From Paenibacillus sp. EZ-K15 (GTDB taxonomy: Bacteria > Bacillota > Bacilli > Paenibacillales > Paenibacillaceae), in the NCBI RefSeq assembly GCF_002573715.1, contig NZ_PDHM01000022.1, positions 228,426 through 292,425 on the forward strand: 64,000 bases of DNA, read 5' to 3'. The translations under genes and the position numbers were made by a program. Of the stretch, positions 51,137 through 60,216 are shown one piece after another (position 1 is the first letter of the stretch; each line of letters starts with the position of its first letter). Below the pieces are notes generated by a model. It made no database searches. It saw only the letters and a list, made by a program, of their open reading frames with translations, and had not been told where the DNA came from.

Positions 51137-51934
51137 TTATTGACCTGCGTACTCTCTTTGCCGTAAAGCCTCATACATCAATACCGAAGCAGCCATAGCC
51201 GCATTCAACGATTCGGCTTTCCCCGGCATGGGAATCCGGATCGCATCGTCCACAAGTTCCGCAACCTCAGGTGAGACACCGCGCCCTTCGCTTCCGATCA
51301 CGATCCAGCTTGTCCCTTGGAAATCATACTCGAAGCAGGAGCGTTTCCCTTCCAGCATGGTTGTGACCAATCGAGCTCCCCGTTCCCTGGCTTCCGGCAA
51401 AATGCTCAGCAGATCACCCTCCAGCACAGGTAGATGAAACAGGGATCCCATGGTAGAGCGCAGCGTCTTGGGGTTATACAAATCCGCGCAGCCGCGTCCC
51501 AGAACCACGCCAGCAGCCCCTACGGCATCTGCGCTTCGTATGATGGTTCCCACATTCCCCGGGTCCTGAAGACCGTCCAGAACGACAACCAAACCGTTCT
51601 CGCGCAGGATCAGATCCTGCCATTGACGTGCTTCTTTGCGAACCACGGCAAACACCTGCTGCGGTGACGGCGTATTACTGACCTTCGAGATGACGGCATG
51701 GGATACGCCAATCCATTCGGCGCCATGTCCTGTATCCGATATATGACGAAGTTCTTGGGGAATGCCCTTCTCCACATCATAAGCGACGCACTCGATGTCC
51801 GCTCCGGATGACAGTGCTTCCTGTACGAGATGAATGCCTTCCACCACATACTTGTTCTGCTTGTCTCGATGTTTTTTCTCCTGCAGCTGTGCCCAGCCCT
51901 TCACTCTGGCATTCTGCGGCGATAGTATCTCCAT
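51137..51934 (-). CDS. TrmH (SpoU) family RNA 2'-O-methyltransferase
   Basis: A 265-residue SPOUT methyltransferase (YsgA-like) that methylates ribose 2'-OH groups of rRNA or tRNA. The N-terminal L30e-like substrate-binding region covers residues 1-95; the catalytic knot has DGLQDPGNVGTIIRSADA (motif 1), IVIGSEGRG (motif 2) and IPMPGKAESLNAAMAASV (motif 3). The target nucleotide is unknown. In Bacillus ysgA precedes pheST; here the RCK gene is upstream and the following unit is not pheST. Confidence 0.93.
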   Translation of the reverse strand: MEILSPQNARVKGWAQLQEKKHRDKQNKYVVEGIHLVQEALSSGADIECVAYDVEKGIPQELRHISDTGHGAEWIGVSHAVISKVSNTPSPQQVFAVVRKEARQWQDLILRENGLVVVLDGLQDPGNVGTIIRSADAVGAAGVVLGRGCADLYNPKTLRSTMGSLFHLPVLEGDLLSILPEARERGARLVTTMLEGKRSCFEYDFQGTSWIVIGSEGRGVSPEVAELVDDAIRIPMPGKAESLNAAMAASVLMYEALRQREYAGQ

Positions 51935-52007
51935 GGTAATCCATCCGTTCTTTACTTATATACAAAACCGAGTCCAGCTCAACCCAGCATACCCCAAATG
52001 GATAGTA

Positions 52008-52670
52008 TTACTTCGGATAAGCAAGCTCCAGCTTCGTTAAGTCATTCTTATGACCCACAATAACGAGAATATCGCCTTCCTCAATCCGGTCATCCGGACT
52101 TGGCGAAATGTTCATGTCCGCATCACTTCGAATCGCCATGACATTGCAGCCGAACCGTGCCCGAATATCCAACTCTATCAGATTGTGACCGACCAGATCT
52201 CCTGTAGCAAGCATCTCCATAATGCTGTAGTCGTCCGACAAATCGATGTAATCCAAAATATTCGGTGACACCAGATGATGGGCAACCCGCAGCCCCATAT
52301 CCCGCTCAGGGAAAATCACCTTATCTGCACCGATTTTGTTCAGCACTTTTCCGTGCAGCTCATTCTTCGCTTTCACGATAATGGCCGGAACGCCAAGATC
52401 CTTCAAGATCAGCGTAGTCAAAATGCTGGATTGAATATCCTCCCCGATGGCCACGACAACCACATCAAAATTCCGTATGCCCAGCGCCCGAAGCGCTTCT
52501 TCATCGGTCGAGTCCGCCGATACGGCATGCGTGACCATACTCGCGATTTCCTGAATGCGCTGTTCGCTCGCGTCAACGGCTAATACATCAAATCCCATGC
52601 TGCTCAATTCCTTGGCAACACTCGTGCCAAAACGCCCCATACCGATTACTGCGTACTGCTTCTTAGCCAT
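52008..52670 (-). CDS. KtrA/KtrC-type potassium uptake RCK protein
   Basis: A 220-residue cytosolic gating subunit of Ktr K+ channels. The N-terminal Rossmann (RCK_N) domain has GMGRFG at residues 10-15, which binds ATP/ADP or NAD(H); the C-terminal RCK_C part (about 140-218) binds c-di-AMP in Bacillus. The membrane subunit (KtrB/D) is not adjacent, similar to Bacillus ktrC, which stands alone. Therefore I favour a KtrC-like role. Confidence 0.9.
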   Translation of the reverse strand: MAKKQYAVIGMGRFGTSVAKELSSMGFDVLAVDASEQRIQEIASMVTHAVSADSTDEEALRALGIRNFDVVVVAIGEDIQSSILTTLILKDLGVPAIIVKAKNELHGKVLNKIGADKVIFPERDMGLRVAHHLVSPNILDYIDLSDDYSIMEMLATGDLVGHNLIELDIRARFGCNVMAIRSDADMNISPSPDDRIEEGDILVIVGHKNDLTKLELAYPK

Positions 52671-52810
52671 TTATATATCCCCCCACGAGCCTAGGTCATC
52701 CATAATCATAATGATAATAGTATATCATACTGTCCCGAATACTTGAATGTAACTGCGCTGGAAGGGGCACATTACACAATGACCCTTTCATAACAAGGAG
52801 GAACATATCC

Positions 52811-53047
52811 ATGTCCATATTGTTAGATCTAAGGCAGGCCGTCATTCATAAAGTCCACAATCAGGACGAAGAAGAGCTGCGCTCCATGATCGAGGGTTCC
52901 GTTGACGGGCCTGAAGCTGCCCTGCCGGGACTCGGTGTAATGTTTGAAATGATGTGGAAAGACATGAATGCTTCCCAGCAGAACAGCCTTGTCTCTTCCC
53001 TGCATGATCATTTGAAAACCGTTACGCCTGGCAAACTTCAAGGATAA
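52811..53047 (+). CDS. sspI: Small acid-soluble spore protein SspI
   Basis: A 78-residue minor SASP. The core block LPGLGVMFEMMWKDMNASQQ (around residues 38-57) is the hallmark of SspI, and the N-terminus DLRQAVIHKV matches. It is a forespore protein of unknown detailed function. ATG at 52811 follows AAGGAGGAACATATCC. A terminator follows at 53063. Confidence 0.93.
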   Translation: MSILLDLRQAVIHKVHNQDEEELRSMIEGSVDGPEAALPGLGVMFEMMWKDMNASQQNSLVSSLHDHLKTVTPGKLQG

Positions 53048-53062
53048 TCCCATAGTCAACAA

Positions 53063-53106
53063 AAAGAACAATCCCCTAAGCCCTGAAAGCTGGGGGATTG
53101 TTCTTT
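53063..53106. terminator. Bidirectional terminator between sspI and prfC
   Basis: AAAGAACAATCCCC pairs perfectly with GGGGATTGTTCTTT; inner GC pairs extend the stem. Confidence 0.9.
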
Positions 53107-53129
53107 ACATTGGATATTTATAACACCAC

Positions 53130-54710
53130 TTACGGAGCAGTCTCAAGAAACTGAGCGGTTGGATTCTTGTCGATAGCCGTTCTCATCGCATACTCATTTT
53201 CAAACAAGACAACATAGTTATCCTTCTTGTCCTTGACCAGTGTTGAGTTAATCCGGAACTTGGACGGATCAATATTGTCATCCACGATCCAGCGAGCGAA
53301 CTGATACGGCATCCGTTGAAGCATGACATCGACGCCGTATTCTCCCTTCATCCGGTACTCGAAGACTTCGAACTGGAGCTGTCCGACAACCCCGAGAATG
53401 GTCTCATCGAAACTCACGGTACGGAATACCTGAATGGTACCCTCTTCCGTCAGCTGATCAATCCCCTTCTGATACTGCTTATGCTTCAGCGCATTCTTCA
53501 CCGTTACTTTGGCAAAGATTTCCGGTGAGAACGTTGGAAGCTCATCGAATACAACTTCACGTCCTTGACTGAGCGAGTCCCCAATCCGGAAAATACCCGG
53601 GTCAAACAGACCGATAATATCGCCAGGGTATGCCTCCTGCACAATATCTCGATCCTGCGCCAAAAACTGCTGCGGCTGCGCCAGCTTGATTTCCTTGCCT
53701 ACCCGAACATGCTTCACGCTCATACCGCGTTCGAACTTGCCCGATACGATTCGCAAGAAAGCGATACGATCCCGGTGAGCCGGATTCATATTGGCTTGAA
53801 TCTTAAATACGTATCCGGAGAACTTCTCTTCAGTGGGTTCCACCAAACCGTCCTTACTATGGCGCGGCTCCGGTTTCGGCGCAAGCTGAAGAAAGTTCTC
53901 CAGGAAGGTCTGGACGCCGAAATTATTGATCGCACTTCCGAAGAATACAGGTGTTAACTGACCCTGCATAACTTTCTCCAGATCAAATTGGTCTCCGGCA
54001 ACATCCAGCAGCTCGAGGTCTTGACATAACTGATCATGCAGGTAATCGCCTGCCATCTCGCGAATGATCGGATCCTCATAGCCCTCGACCTTCTGTACTT
54101 TAATCGTGGAATGGTCGTCCCCCTGGAACAATTCAACCTGATTCTTAACCCGGTCGTACACGCCGCACAGATCACGCCCGGAGCCGATCGGCCAATTCAT
54201 CGGTACGGAGCGGATGCCGAGAACCTGTTCAAGCTCCTCCATCAGATCAAACGGGCTGCGCCCTTCGCGGTCGAGTTTGTTGATAAAGGTAAAGATCGGA
54301 ATGCCCCGCTTCGCACACACCTGGAATAATTTAATCGTTTGAGCCTCGACCCCTTTGGCTACGTCAATCAACATGACGGCGCTGTCAGCAGCTGTCAGCG
54401 TACGATAGGTATCCTCACTGAAGTCTTGGTGACCCGGCGTATCCAATATATTAATTCGATGCCCTAAATAATCAAATTGCATAACAGACGAGGTAACCGA
54501 GATTCCCCGCTGCTTCTCGATCTCCATCCAGTCACTCGTTGCATGCTTGCTCGCTTTACGAGCTTTAACCGATCCAGCCAGACGAATGGCGCCCCCGAAC
54601 AAGAGCAGCTTCTCGGTCAGTGTTGTTTTACCGGCGTCAGGGTGGGAAATAATCGCGAACGTACGGCGCTTATCCACTTCCTGCTGCAGTTCATCTATTA
54701 GCTTTGCCAT
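53130..54710 (-). CDS. prfC: Peptide chain release factor 3
   Basis: A 526-residue translational GTPase that releases RF1/RF2 from the ribosome after termination. The G1 loop is SHPDAGKTT (about residues 22-30), G3 is DTPGHQDF, and G4 is NKLD. The start at 54710 (MAKLIDELQQEV) gives the family length; a longer frame to 54758 has no matching ribosome site. Not in an operon. RF3 is absent from Bacillus subtilis but present in other Firmicutes. Confidence 0.95.
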   Translation of the reverse strand: MAKLIDELQQEVDKRRTFAIISHPDAGKTTLTEKLLLFGGAIRLAGSVKARKASKHATSDWMEIEKQRGISVTSSVMQFDYLGHRINILDTPGHQDFSEDTYRTLTAADSAVMLIDVAKGVEAQTIKLFQVCAKRGIPIFTFINKLDREGRSPFDLMEELEQVLGIRSVPMNWPIGSGRDLCGVYDRVKNQVELFQGDDHSTIKVQKVEGYEDPIIREMAGDYLHDQLCQDLELLDVAGDQFDLEKVMQGQLTPVFFGSAINNFGVQTFLENFLQLAPKPEPRHSKDGLVEPTEEKFSGYVFKIQANMNPAHRDRIAFLRIVSGKFERGMSVKHVRVGKEIKLAQPQQFLAQDRDIVQEAYPGDIIGLFDPGIFRIGDSLSQGREVVFDELPTFSPEIFAKVTVKNALKHKQYQKGIDQLTEEGTIQVFRTVSFDETILGVVGQLQFEVFEYRMKGEYGVDVMLQRMPYQFARWIVDDNIDPSKFRINSTLVKDKKDNYVVLFENEYAMRTAIDKNPTAQFLETAP

Positions 54711-54767
54711 TTCACTTATCCCTTCGTAACTAAAGTCATGTATATCATTGTACCACAATTCATACGC

Positions 54768-54804
54768 AAATCATCCTCATGCGCCGTGCGCATGAGGATG
54801 ATTT
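54768..54804. terminator. Hairpin between zwf and prfC
   Basis: A 17-bp perfect stem (AAATCATCCTCATGCGC and complement) with the 3-nt loop CGT. It lies upstream of the prfC start and 28 nt downstream of the zwf stop on the same strand, so it ends zwf transcripts and insulates prfC. Confidence 0.9.
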
Positions 54805-54831
54805 TTAATACGTAAATTTTAGAAAATGATC

Positions 54832-56379
54832 TTAGTTTTTCAACCACACCACATTATCCTCGAGCTGACCGTTAACCGGCCACCAGTGGAATCCATCTTC
54901 CTTCAACAGCTCATCTGCCTTGGCAGGTCCCCAAGAACCCGCAGGATACGATTCCAGCTCGCCCTGGTTCTCTCTCCATGCGCTGGCAATACGATCCACG
55001 AAGGACCATGCCGAAGCCACTTCGTCCCAGCGTGTAAAGTAAGTGGAATCCCCACGAGCAGCGTCATGCAGTAGACGCTCATATGCTTCAGGAGAGTTAA
55101 TGCCCACGATGCAGCTTTGGCAGAAGTCCATCGCTACAGGAGCGATCTCGGATTCAGATCCCGGCTTTTTCGCATTTATCTTCACGTAAATGCCTTCCAT
55201 CGGATTCACGCGGATGACAAGCAGGTTAGGCTCCAGGGAATGCTTTTGGCCCAAATATACGTTGGTTGGCATCCGTTTGAACTCAACAACCACCTCGGTC
55301 GTCTTAACCGGCAGACGTTTGCCCGTACGGATATAGAACGGTACACCCGCCCAGCGGAAGTTGTCCACGAATACTCTGGCCGCAAAATAGGTTTCCGTAT
55401 TGGATTCCGGATTAACTTTGTCCTCTTCACGGTAAGCCGGCAGATCTTTACCGCCCGCCGAACCGCTTGTATACTGACCACGAACCACGTTGTTCTTCAC
55501 TTCTTCATGTGTGGCATACGGACGCAAGGAACGAAGCACTTTTACCTTCTCGTCGCGGATATCCTCTGCGAGCAGACGGCTAGGCGGTTCCATCGCAATC
55601 ATGGTTAGCAGCTGCAGCATATGGTTTTGACCCATATCCCTTAGTGCACCGGCATGATCATAGTATCCGCCGCGCTCCTCGACACCAACCGTCTCTCCAA
55701 GCGTGATTTGGATGTTGGCGATATGCTTGTTGTTCCACAGCGGCTCAAAGAAAGCATTCGCAAAACGCATAACTTCGATGTTCTGTACCATTTCTTTACC
55801 AAGATAATGGTCAATCCGGTAGATCTCTTCTTCCTTGAATACTTTACGGATTTCTTCGTTCAGCTTGGCAGCCGATTCCAGATCGTAGCCGAATGGCTTC
55901 TCGATCACAAGACGGTTCCAGCCTTCTCCGTCGAGCATACCGCCCTTCATCAGGTTAAACGATACGCTGCCGAACAACTCCGGTGCAAGTGCCAGATAAA
56001 ACAAGCGATTACCCGGTATATTAAATTTCGTTTCCAATTGCTCCGTTTGTTCACGAAGCTCACGGAAACCGTCAATATTGTTAATATCTAAAGATTTATA
56101 TTCAAAATGCTGTGCAAATGCATTCCATTCACTATCCTGTTCCGAACTGTATCGGCAGAATTCCTGAATCGAACGATACACGTCCTCACGAAACTCTTCC
56201 TGTGTGCGCGGACGCCGCGCCACGCCGATTACCGCAAAATCCTCATCCAGTTTTCCTTCACGATAAAGACTGTAGATCGCCGGAAACAACTTACGTCTTG
56301 CCAAATCACCAGTCGCTCCAAAGATGAAAAATACAGCTCCCGGTGTCTTCATTGTATCTAGATTTTGATTTTCAGCCAT
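54832..56379 (-). CDS. zwf: Glucose-6-phosphate 1-dehydrogenase
   Basis: A 515-residue NADP-dependent enzyme that starts the oxidative pentose phosphate pathway. The dinucleotide motif GATGDLARRKL is at about residues 20-30, and the active-site peptide RIDHYLGKEM is near 188-197. Full family length. gnd or pgl genes are not adjacent. ATG at 56379 follows GAATGAGGAGCC. Confidence 0.96.
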   Translation of the reverse strand: MAENQNLDTMKTPGAVFFIFGATGDLARRKLFPAIYSLYREGKLDEDFAVIGVARRPRTQEEFREDVYRSIQEFCRYSSEQDSEWNAFAQHFEYKSLDINNIDGFRELREQTEQLETKFNIPGNRLFYLALAPELFGSVSFNLMKGGMLDGEGWNRLVIEKPFGYDLESAAKLNEEIRKVFKEEEIYRIDHYLGKEMVQNIEVMRFANAFFEPLWNNKHIANIQITLGETVGVEERGGYYDHAGALRDMGQNHMLQLLTMIAMEPPSRLLAEDIRDEKVKVLRSLRPYATHEEVKNNVVRGQYTSGSAGGKDLPAYREEDKVNPESNTETYFAARVFVDNFRWAGVPFYIRTGKRLPVKTTEVVVEFKRMPTNVYLGQKHSLEPNLLVIRVNPMEGIYVKINAKKPGSESEIAPVAMDFCQSCIVGINSPEAYERLLHDAARGDSTYFTRWDEVASAWSFVDRIASAWRENQGELESYPAGSWGPAKADELLKEDGFHWWPVNGQLEDNVVWLKN

Positions 56380-56516
56380 GGCTCCTCATTCTTTCTATGA
56401 ATTATAGTGTATTTTTATGCATCGGCACATAACTCGATGTGATGACATTTTAGCATATTCATTTCAAGTATGCTATCTCATTCCACATTTTTTCATCGGA
56501 GTTTCAGAAATCATTT

Positions 56517-57365
56517 TCAATATTCTATTGTAATGACGGGAAATCCGATCGTTATTCTACTAGTTTTCTTCATCGAATCTTCATGCACTGCAATCTGCAT
56601 ATGAATCGGCGTGTCGCCACTCATCACAAAAGCACCCAGTGAAGGAACCTCATATGAACGGCTCCGTGTTTTGTCATCTGCATAATCCTCAACGGAGCGA
56701 AGCGAGAGTTTTTGGGCTGCAGCCTCTTCTACCTGAGCCATCGTCCCATCAACGCTTGCGGTCTTCGTTGCATACCCTTGAATGGACGCATTCCATGTGT
56801 TCGGTATGCCGGTTTGCTTCATCATCTCTTGAATCTGCTGCTGTAGGGCCATCATTTCCCGTGTCTGCCCAGCCGCTTCTCCAACAAGCATGGCTCTGAT
56901 ATAACTATGGCCCTCTTTTGTGAGGGCCCAATCCAGATGCACGGATACACCTGAGAGCAAGCCTTCTGCTTGGAACACTTCATTTCCTTGAAGCTGGGAC
57001 GTCGTAATTCCGGAGAGCCCCATTGTACGAGCCAGCTGCTCAGCTGCTGTCTTAGCTTGATCCTTAGGAACAGAATTTATCATTTCTCCTTGAATTTTTA
57101 CCGTGAGCATTGCCGAAGGCTCCATATGTTCTTGCCCGAGCGTTGTCAGAAGCGTTAGATCGCTTTCTGCAGCTACCCCGACTCCAGTTGTTCCATCGAT
57201 ATCTTTTTCTCCCGTTCCATCTGAAGCTGAAGTTGACGCTTCTCTCGCATGCGGAGCTGATTCATTTCGATTGCTTTCCGTTGTTCCCGCAAAACCCGCC
57301 ATCATACCTGCTGCCCCGCACAGCAACAACATCATCACAATGATCTGTAAACGCATTTTCCGCAT
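56517..57365 (-). CDS. YwmB family TATA-box-binding-like protein
   Basis: A 282-residue protein with an N-terminal signal or anchor (residues about 5-26, LQIIVMMLLLCGAAGMMAG). A polar Ser/Thr/Glu-rich linker leads to a domain (about 90-282) that resembles Bacillus YwmB (DUF1779), placed by fold in the TATA-box-binding superfamily. Despite that name it is exported and not a transcription factor. Its role is unknown; ywmB lies near spoIID in Bacillus but not here. Confidence 0.75.
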   Translation of the reverse strand: MRKMRLQIIVMMLLLCGAAGMMAGFAGTTESNRNESAPHAREASTSASDGTGEKDIDGTTGVGVAAESDLTLLTTLGQEHMEPSAMLTVKIQGEMINSVPKDQAKTAAEQLARTMGLSGITTSQLQGNEVFQAEGLLSGVSVHLDWALTKEGHSYIRAMLVGEAAGQTREMMALQQQIQEMMKQTGIPNTWNASIQGYATKTASVDGTMAQVEEAAAQKLSLRSVEDYADDKTRSRSYEVPSLGAFVMSGDTPIHMQIAVHEDSMKKTSRITIGFPVITIEY

Positions 57366-57504
57366 GGTCAGTCACGCCTCCCCGTTCGAATCTATCAATC
57401 TAGTAAAAAGGATGGCCTCGTTACCGCGGATTTATACCTCGCTTGTTAAAAAGATCCTTCAAACGGGCTGTATGTAAATCTTCCTGCTTCCCCGTTCATA
57501 AATA

Positions 57505-57529
57505 AAAGACTCCCGATCCGGGAGTCTTT
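57505..57529 (-). terminator. Isolated terminator hairpin upstream of ywmB
   Basis: AAAGACTCCCG-ATC-CGGGAGTCTTT, an 11-bp perfect stem. It lies between the liaR stop and the start of ywmB on the same strand, so it helps insulate ywmB from Lia operon readthrough. Confidence 0.7.
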
Positions 57530-57639
57530 AAGCCTGATCTCTCAGTGTTTACATGGATATGTCATACCACAAGCAGCATCATGGACTGTTTTGTACCACG
57601 CCCAGCATGTTGGATCTGATTATGTCACGCTCGTCGCAT

Positions 57640-57672
57640 AAAAAAAGAGCTGGCCTTCCTTACTCAGCCAGC
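57640..57672 (-). terminator. Terminator overlapping the liaR stop codon
   Basis: On the minus strand GCTGGC-(12 nt)-GCCAGC is followed by TCTTTTTTT. The liaR stop (57660-57662) is inside the loop. Confidence 0.8.
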
Positions 57673-58304
57673 CCATTTTTATAAGCGTAGATGGCAGCTT
57701 GGGTCCGATCCTCTACCCCCAGCTTGCCTAAAATATTCGTTACATGAAATTTCACGGTTTTGATGCCTATAATCAAATCATCAGCAATATCCTGATTCGA
57801 CTTGCCCTGCGCCACCAGTCGCAGCACTTCCATTTCCCGGTCCGTAAGGTCGTTATGCGCCGGAGCTTCATTTTGCGGATGCCGGAATCGATTCATCATC
57901 TTGGAGGCAACCTGCGACTCCAGCACCGACTGCCCGCGTGCGGCTGCACGTATAGCATCAGCTACTTCAGAAGCACGGGATGTCTTCAATAAATAACTGA
58001 ACGCACCTGCTTCAATAACCGGATACATCTTCTCATCGTCCAGATAGCTGGTCAGTACAATGACCTTAAGATTCGGAAACTGATTCATCAATTGGCGCGT
58101 CGTCTCGATTCCATCCATTCCGTCCATCACCAAGTCCATCAGCACCACATCAGGATGATATTCCTGCGCTAAGCGTATCCCTTCCTCGCCGCTGCCCGCT
58201 TCACCAACCACCTCGATGCCGTCCTCTGTACCAAGCACAGCCGCTAAACCGATCCGGACCATCTCATGATCATCCACCAACAGCACCTTAATCGGCGTTT
58301 CCAT
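57660..58304 (-). CDS. liaR: LiaR-like response regulator
   Basis: A 214-residue NarL/FixJ-type response regulator. The receiver domain has acidic Asp11-Asp12, the phospho-acceptor Asp57 (VVLMDL) and the conserved Lys near 106. The LuxR-type helix-turn-helix is at residues about 150-205 (LTDREMEVLRLVAQGKSNQD). It pairs with LiaS, overlapping its end by 17 nt. It should activate the upstream psp/lia genes in response to cell-wall damage; I did not find a clear LiaR box. Confidence 0.9.
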   Translation of the reverse strand: METPIKVLLVDDHEMVRIGLAAVLGTEDGIEVVGEAGSGEEGIRLAQEYHPDVVLMDLVMDGMDGIETTRQLMNQFPNLKVIVLTSYLDDEKMYPVIEAGAFSYLLKTSRASEVADAIRAAARGQSVLESQVASKMMNRFRHPQNEAPAHNDLTDREMEVLRLVAQGKSNQDIADDLIIGIKTVKFHVTNILGKLGVEDRTQAAIYAYKNGLAE

Positions 58305-59361
58305 CTACATCCCCCCGTTTACGTTCATCATTTATGAGTGGCACAACGATCTCAATTCGAGTCCCTTTACCCGGTGCTGTTATGAATTGTACCGAGCCCC
58401 CGATCTCCGTCACCCGTTCCTGCATCGTCGATAGACCGTAGGAAGTCTGTTTCTTGTCATCCAATTCAAATCCGATCCCATCGTCCCGCAGCATTACCCG
58501 AACAGTATTCTGCCTGCGGTGAATTCGGATGTCCATTTTCTCCGCTTTCGAGTGTCTGAGGGTGTTCGACATGGCCTCCTGGATAATACGGAACAGATGA
58601 TTTTCGATCCCTTTAAGCAAATGTATGTCATCGTCCATCTCAAACGTAATTTCCATAGGTACTTTAATCCGCAATTCCTTGATCAGATCCTTCAGCCCTT
58701 GCTCCAGTGCTTTCCCTTCGAGATAAACCGGCCGCAGATGAAGAAGAAGCGCCCTCATCTCGGACTGGGCCACAGCCGACATTTCCTCGATCAGAGCCAC
58801 CTGGCGCTGCGCTTTGTCAAAATCCTTATCCAATGTCCTACCCACAGCGGTTGCCGTCATCGAGATGGCAAACAGCTGCTGAGAAACCGCATCATGAAGC
58901 TCGCGCGCCAGACGCTGCCTCTCTTCCACAATTGCTGTTACCCTGGCCTGCTCGGCAAGCTGGGCGTTATTCGTAGATAACCGCTGCAAAGATGAAACCT
59001 GATCCTCCCAGCGTTTGCTGATCTTCACCAGCTGTTCTCCAAGCCGTCCTACTTCGTCTTCGCCGATGTCCGGCATCACGTCCGTAAGGCTGCCTTTTTC
59101 CCAGTTCACCAGTGTTTCCCTTACAAGATCAACTCGTCGTTTTACCCGGTATCCCTGGAAGAAGCCATAGATCGCACCCAGCCCGACCGGCAGCAATACC
59201 AGAGTGATGCCGGCTTCGATCCGGTTCTTCCACGTCTCAAACGGTTGAAGATAACCATATGTATATAATAAATATAGGACAACGAGCATGACAACCAATC
59301 CCAGAAGGGTCCCCTCACGCATACTTCGGGTAATCATATTTGCTTTCTTTTCCGTTTCCAC
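58288..59361 (-). CDS. liaS: LiaS-like sensor histidine kinase
   Basis: A 357-residue HisKA_3-type kinase with two N-terminal membrane helices (about 17-36 and 50-70) and a very short extracytoplasmic loop, as in intramembrane-sensing kinases. A HAMP-like linker precedes the phospho-accepting His156 (ARELHDAVSQQL). The ATPase domain has the N box near RIIQEAMSNTLRHS and a G box DDGIGF. The start is GTG at 59361 after AGGAGGG. It responds with LiaF to envelope stress such as lipid II-binding antibiotics. Confidence 0.9.
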   Translation of the reverse strand: METEKKANMITRSMREGTLLGLVVMLVVLYLLYTYGYLQPFETWKNRIEAGITLVLLPVGLGAIYGFFQGYRVKRRVDLVRETLVNWEKGSLTDVMPDIGEDEVGRLGEQLVKISKRWEDQVSSLQRLSTNNAQLAEQARVTAIVEERQRLARELHDAVSQQLFAISMTATAVGRTLDKDFDKAQRQVALIEEMSAVAQSEMRALLLHLRPVYLEGKALEQGLKDLIKELRIKVPMEITFEMDDDIHLLKGIENHLFRIIQEAMSNTLRHSKAEKMDIRIHRRQNTVRVMLRDDGIGFELDDKKQTSYGLSTMQERVTEIGGSVQFITAPGKGTRIEIVVPLINDERKRGDVDGNAD

Positions 59362-59402
59362 GGGGCAACCCTCCTGAATGGTTTACACAAGACATACGTT
59401 TA

Positions 59403-60047
59403 TTATGTCATTTTTATATTCAAATCTCCGCCTAAATAAGAAACAATAAATTTCACTTTATATTCACTGGCCTCGTAATTGGGTGATATATACCGCACGC
59501 GGTTTAATATGCCGGTTTCCTTCCGGTCGTCCATATGAATCGAGCCAAACAGGATCGAGGCTTCGATCTCCACCCCATAGTAGTCCGGGATCATCAGATC
59601 AATATCCCCCAGCATTCCATGGAACATAAGGACCGTTTGGCGTTCCTCCGGAAGCGCCAGGGACAGATCCACATCCGCTTCTCCAAGTACATGCCACACA
59701 CTCAGACTGCGCATCACCCATGGAGTCCGGTCCCAATCAAAGTTAGACATAAAGTTCTGCTTCTGAACGTACTTTGTCGTGGTATGGGCTCGCTTGGACT
59801 TGCCATAAAAAATACCTAGCGATATCAAGCTGATGCCGATAATCAACATGAGATGCTCTAGCAGCAGCAGTACGGCACCTACTCCGAGCAGAATGTATCC
59901 CTTCTTCAAATGGCCTTGTCTGATCTGAAGGACACCTGCGAACATGAGTAACAGGGCGACAATGGTGAAGAAACCAAACCATCGGCCGAAAAGCATAATA
60001 AAACCCAAGCTGATTAAACCAACTGCTATCCAGCGGTTTCTGTCCAT
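59403..60047 (-). CDS. liaF: LiaF-like membrane inhibitor of the LiaRS system
   Basis: A 214-residue protein with three or four membrane helices in the first 90 residues and a C-terminal beta-rich domain (cell-wall-active antibiotic response domain). In Bacillus LiaF keeps LiaS inactive until stress. ATG at 60047 has AAGGAGGTG seven nt upstream; the frame open to 60146 is not used. Separated from liaH by 169 nt that hold two hairpins. liaS follows after 41 nt. Confidence 0.9.
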   Translation of the reverse strand: MDRNRWIAVGLISLGFIMLFGRWFGFFTIVALLLMFAGVLQIRQGHLKKGYILLGVGAVLLLLEHLMLIIGISLISLGIFYGKSKRAHTTTKYVQKQNFMSNFDWDRTPWVMRSLSVWHVLGEADVDLSLALPEERQTVLMFHGMLGDIDLMIPDYYGVEIEASILFGSIHMDDRKETGILNRVRYISPNYEASEYKVKFIVSYLGGDLNIKMT

Positions 60048-60082
60048 GTCGCACCTCCTTGATGACCAAGATATAAGCTCGG

Positions 60083-60122
60083 AAAAGCCATAGCAGTGAG
60101 ACGTTCTCCACTGTATGGCTTT
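60083..60122 (-). terminator. Attenuator-like hairpin between pspA and liaF
   Basis: AAAGCCATA-CAGTG...CACTG-C-TATGGCTTTT on the minus strand, a 14-bp stem with one bulge and a modest T tract. It may lower readthrough into liaFSR. Confidence 0.6.
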
Positions 60123-60129
60123 GCCTGTA

Positions 60130-60154
60130 CTATACGACAATCTCATTCGTATAG
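60130..60154 (-). repeat. Second inverted repeat upstream of liaF
   Basis: CTATACGA-(9 nt)-TCGTATAG, a perfect 8-bp stem, in the pspA-liaF gap. It may be a regulatory site or part of the leader structure. Confidence 0.5.
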
Positions 60155-60216
60155 CATATCATATGAACATGGTGTTCGAATACGGTTTAATCTTATTTTG
60201 CTGACTTGTTAAGGAA

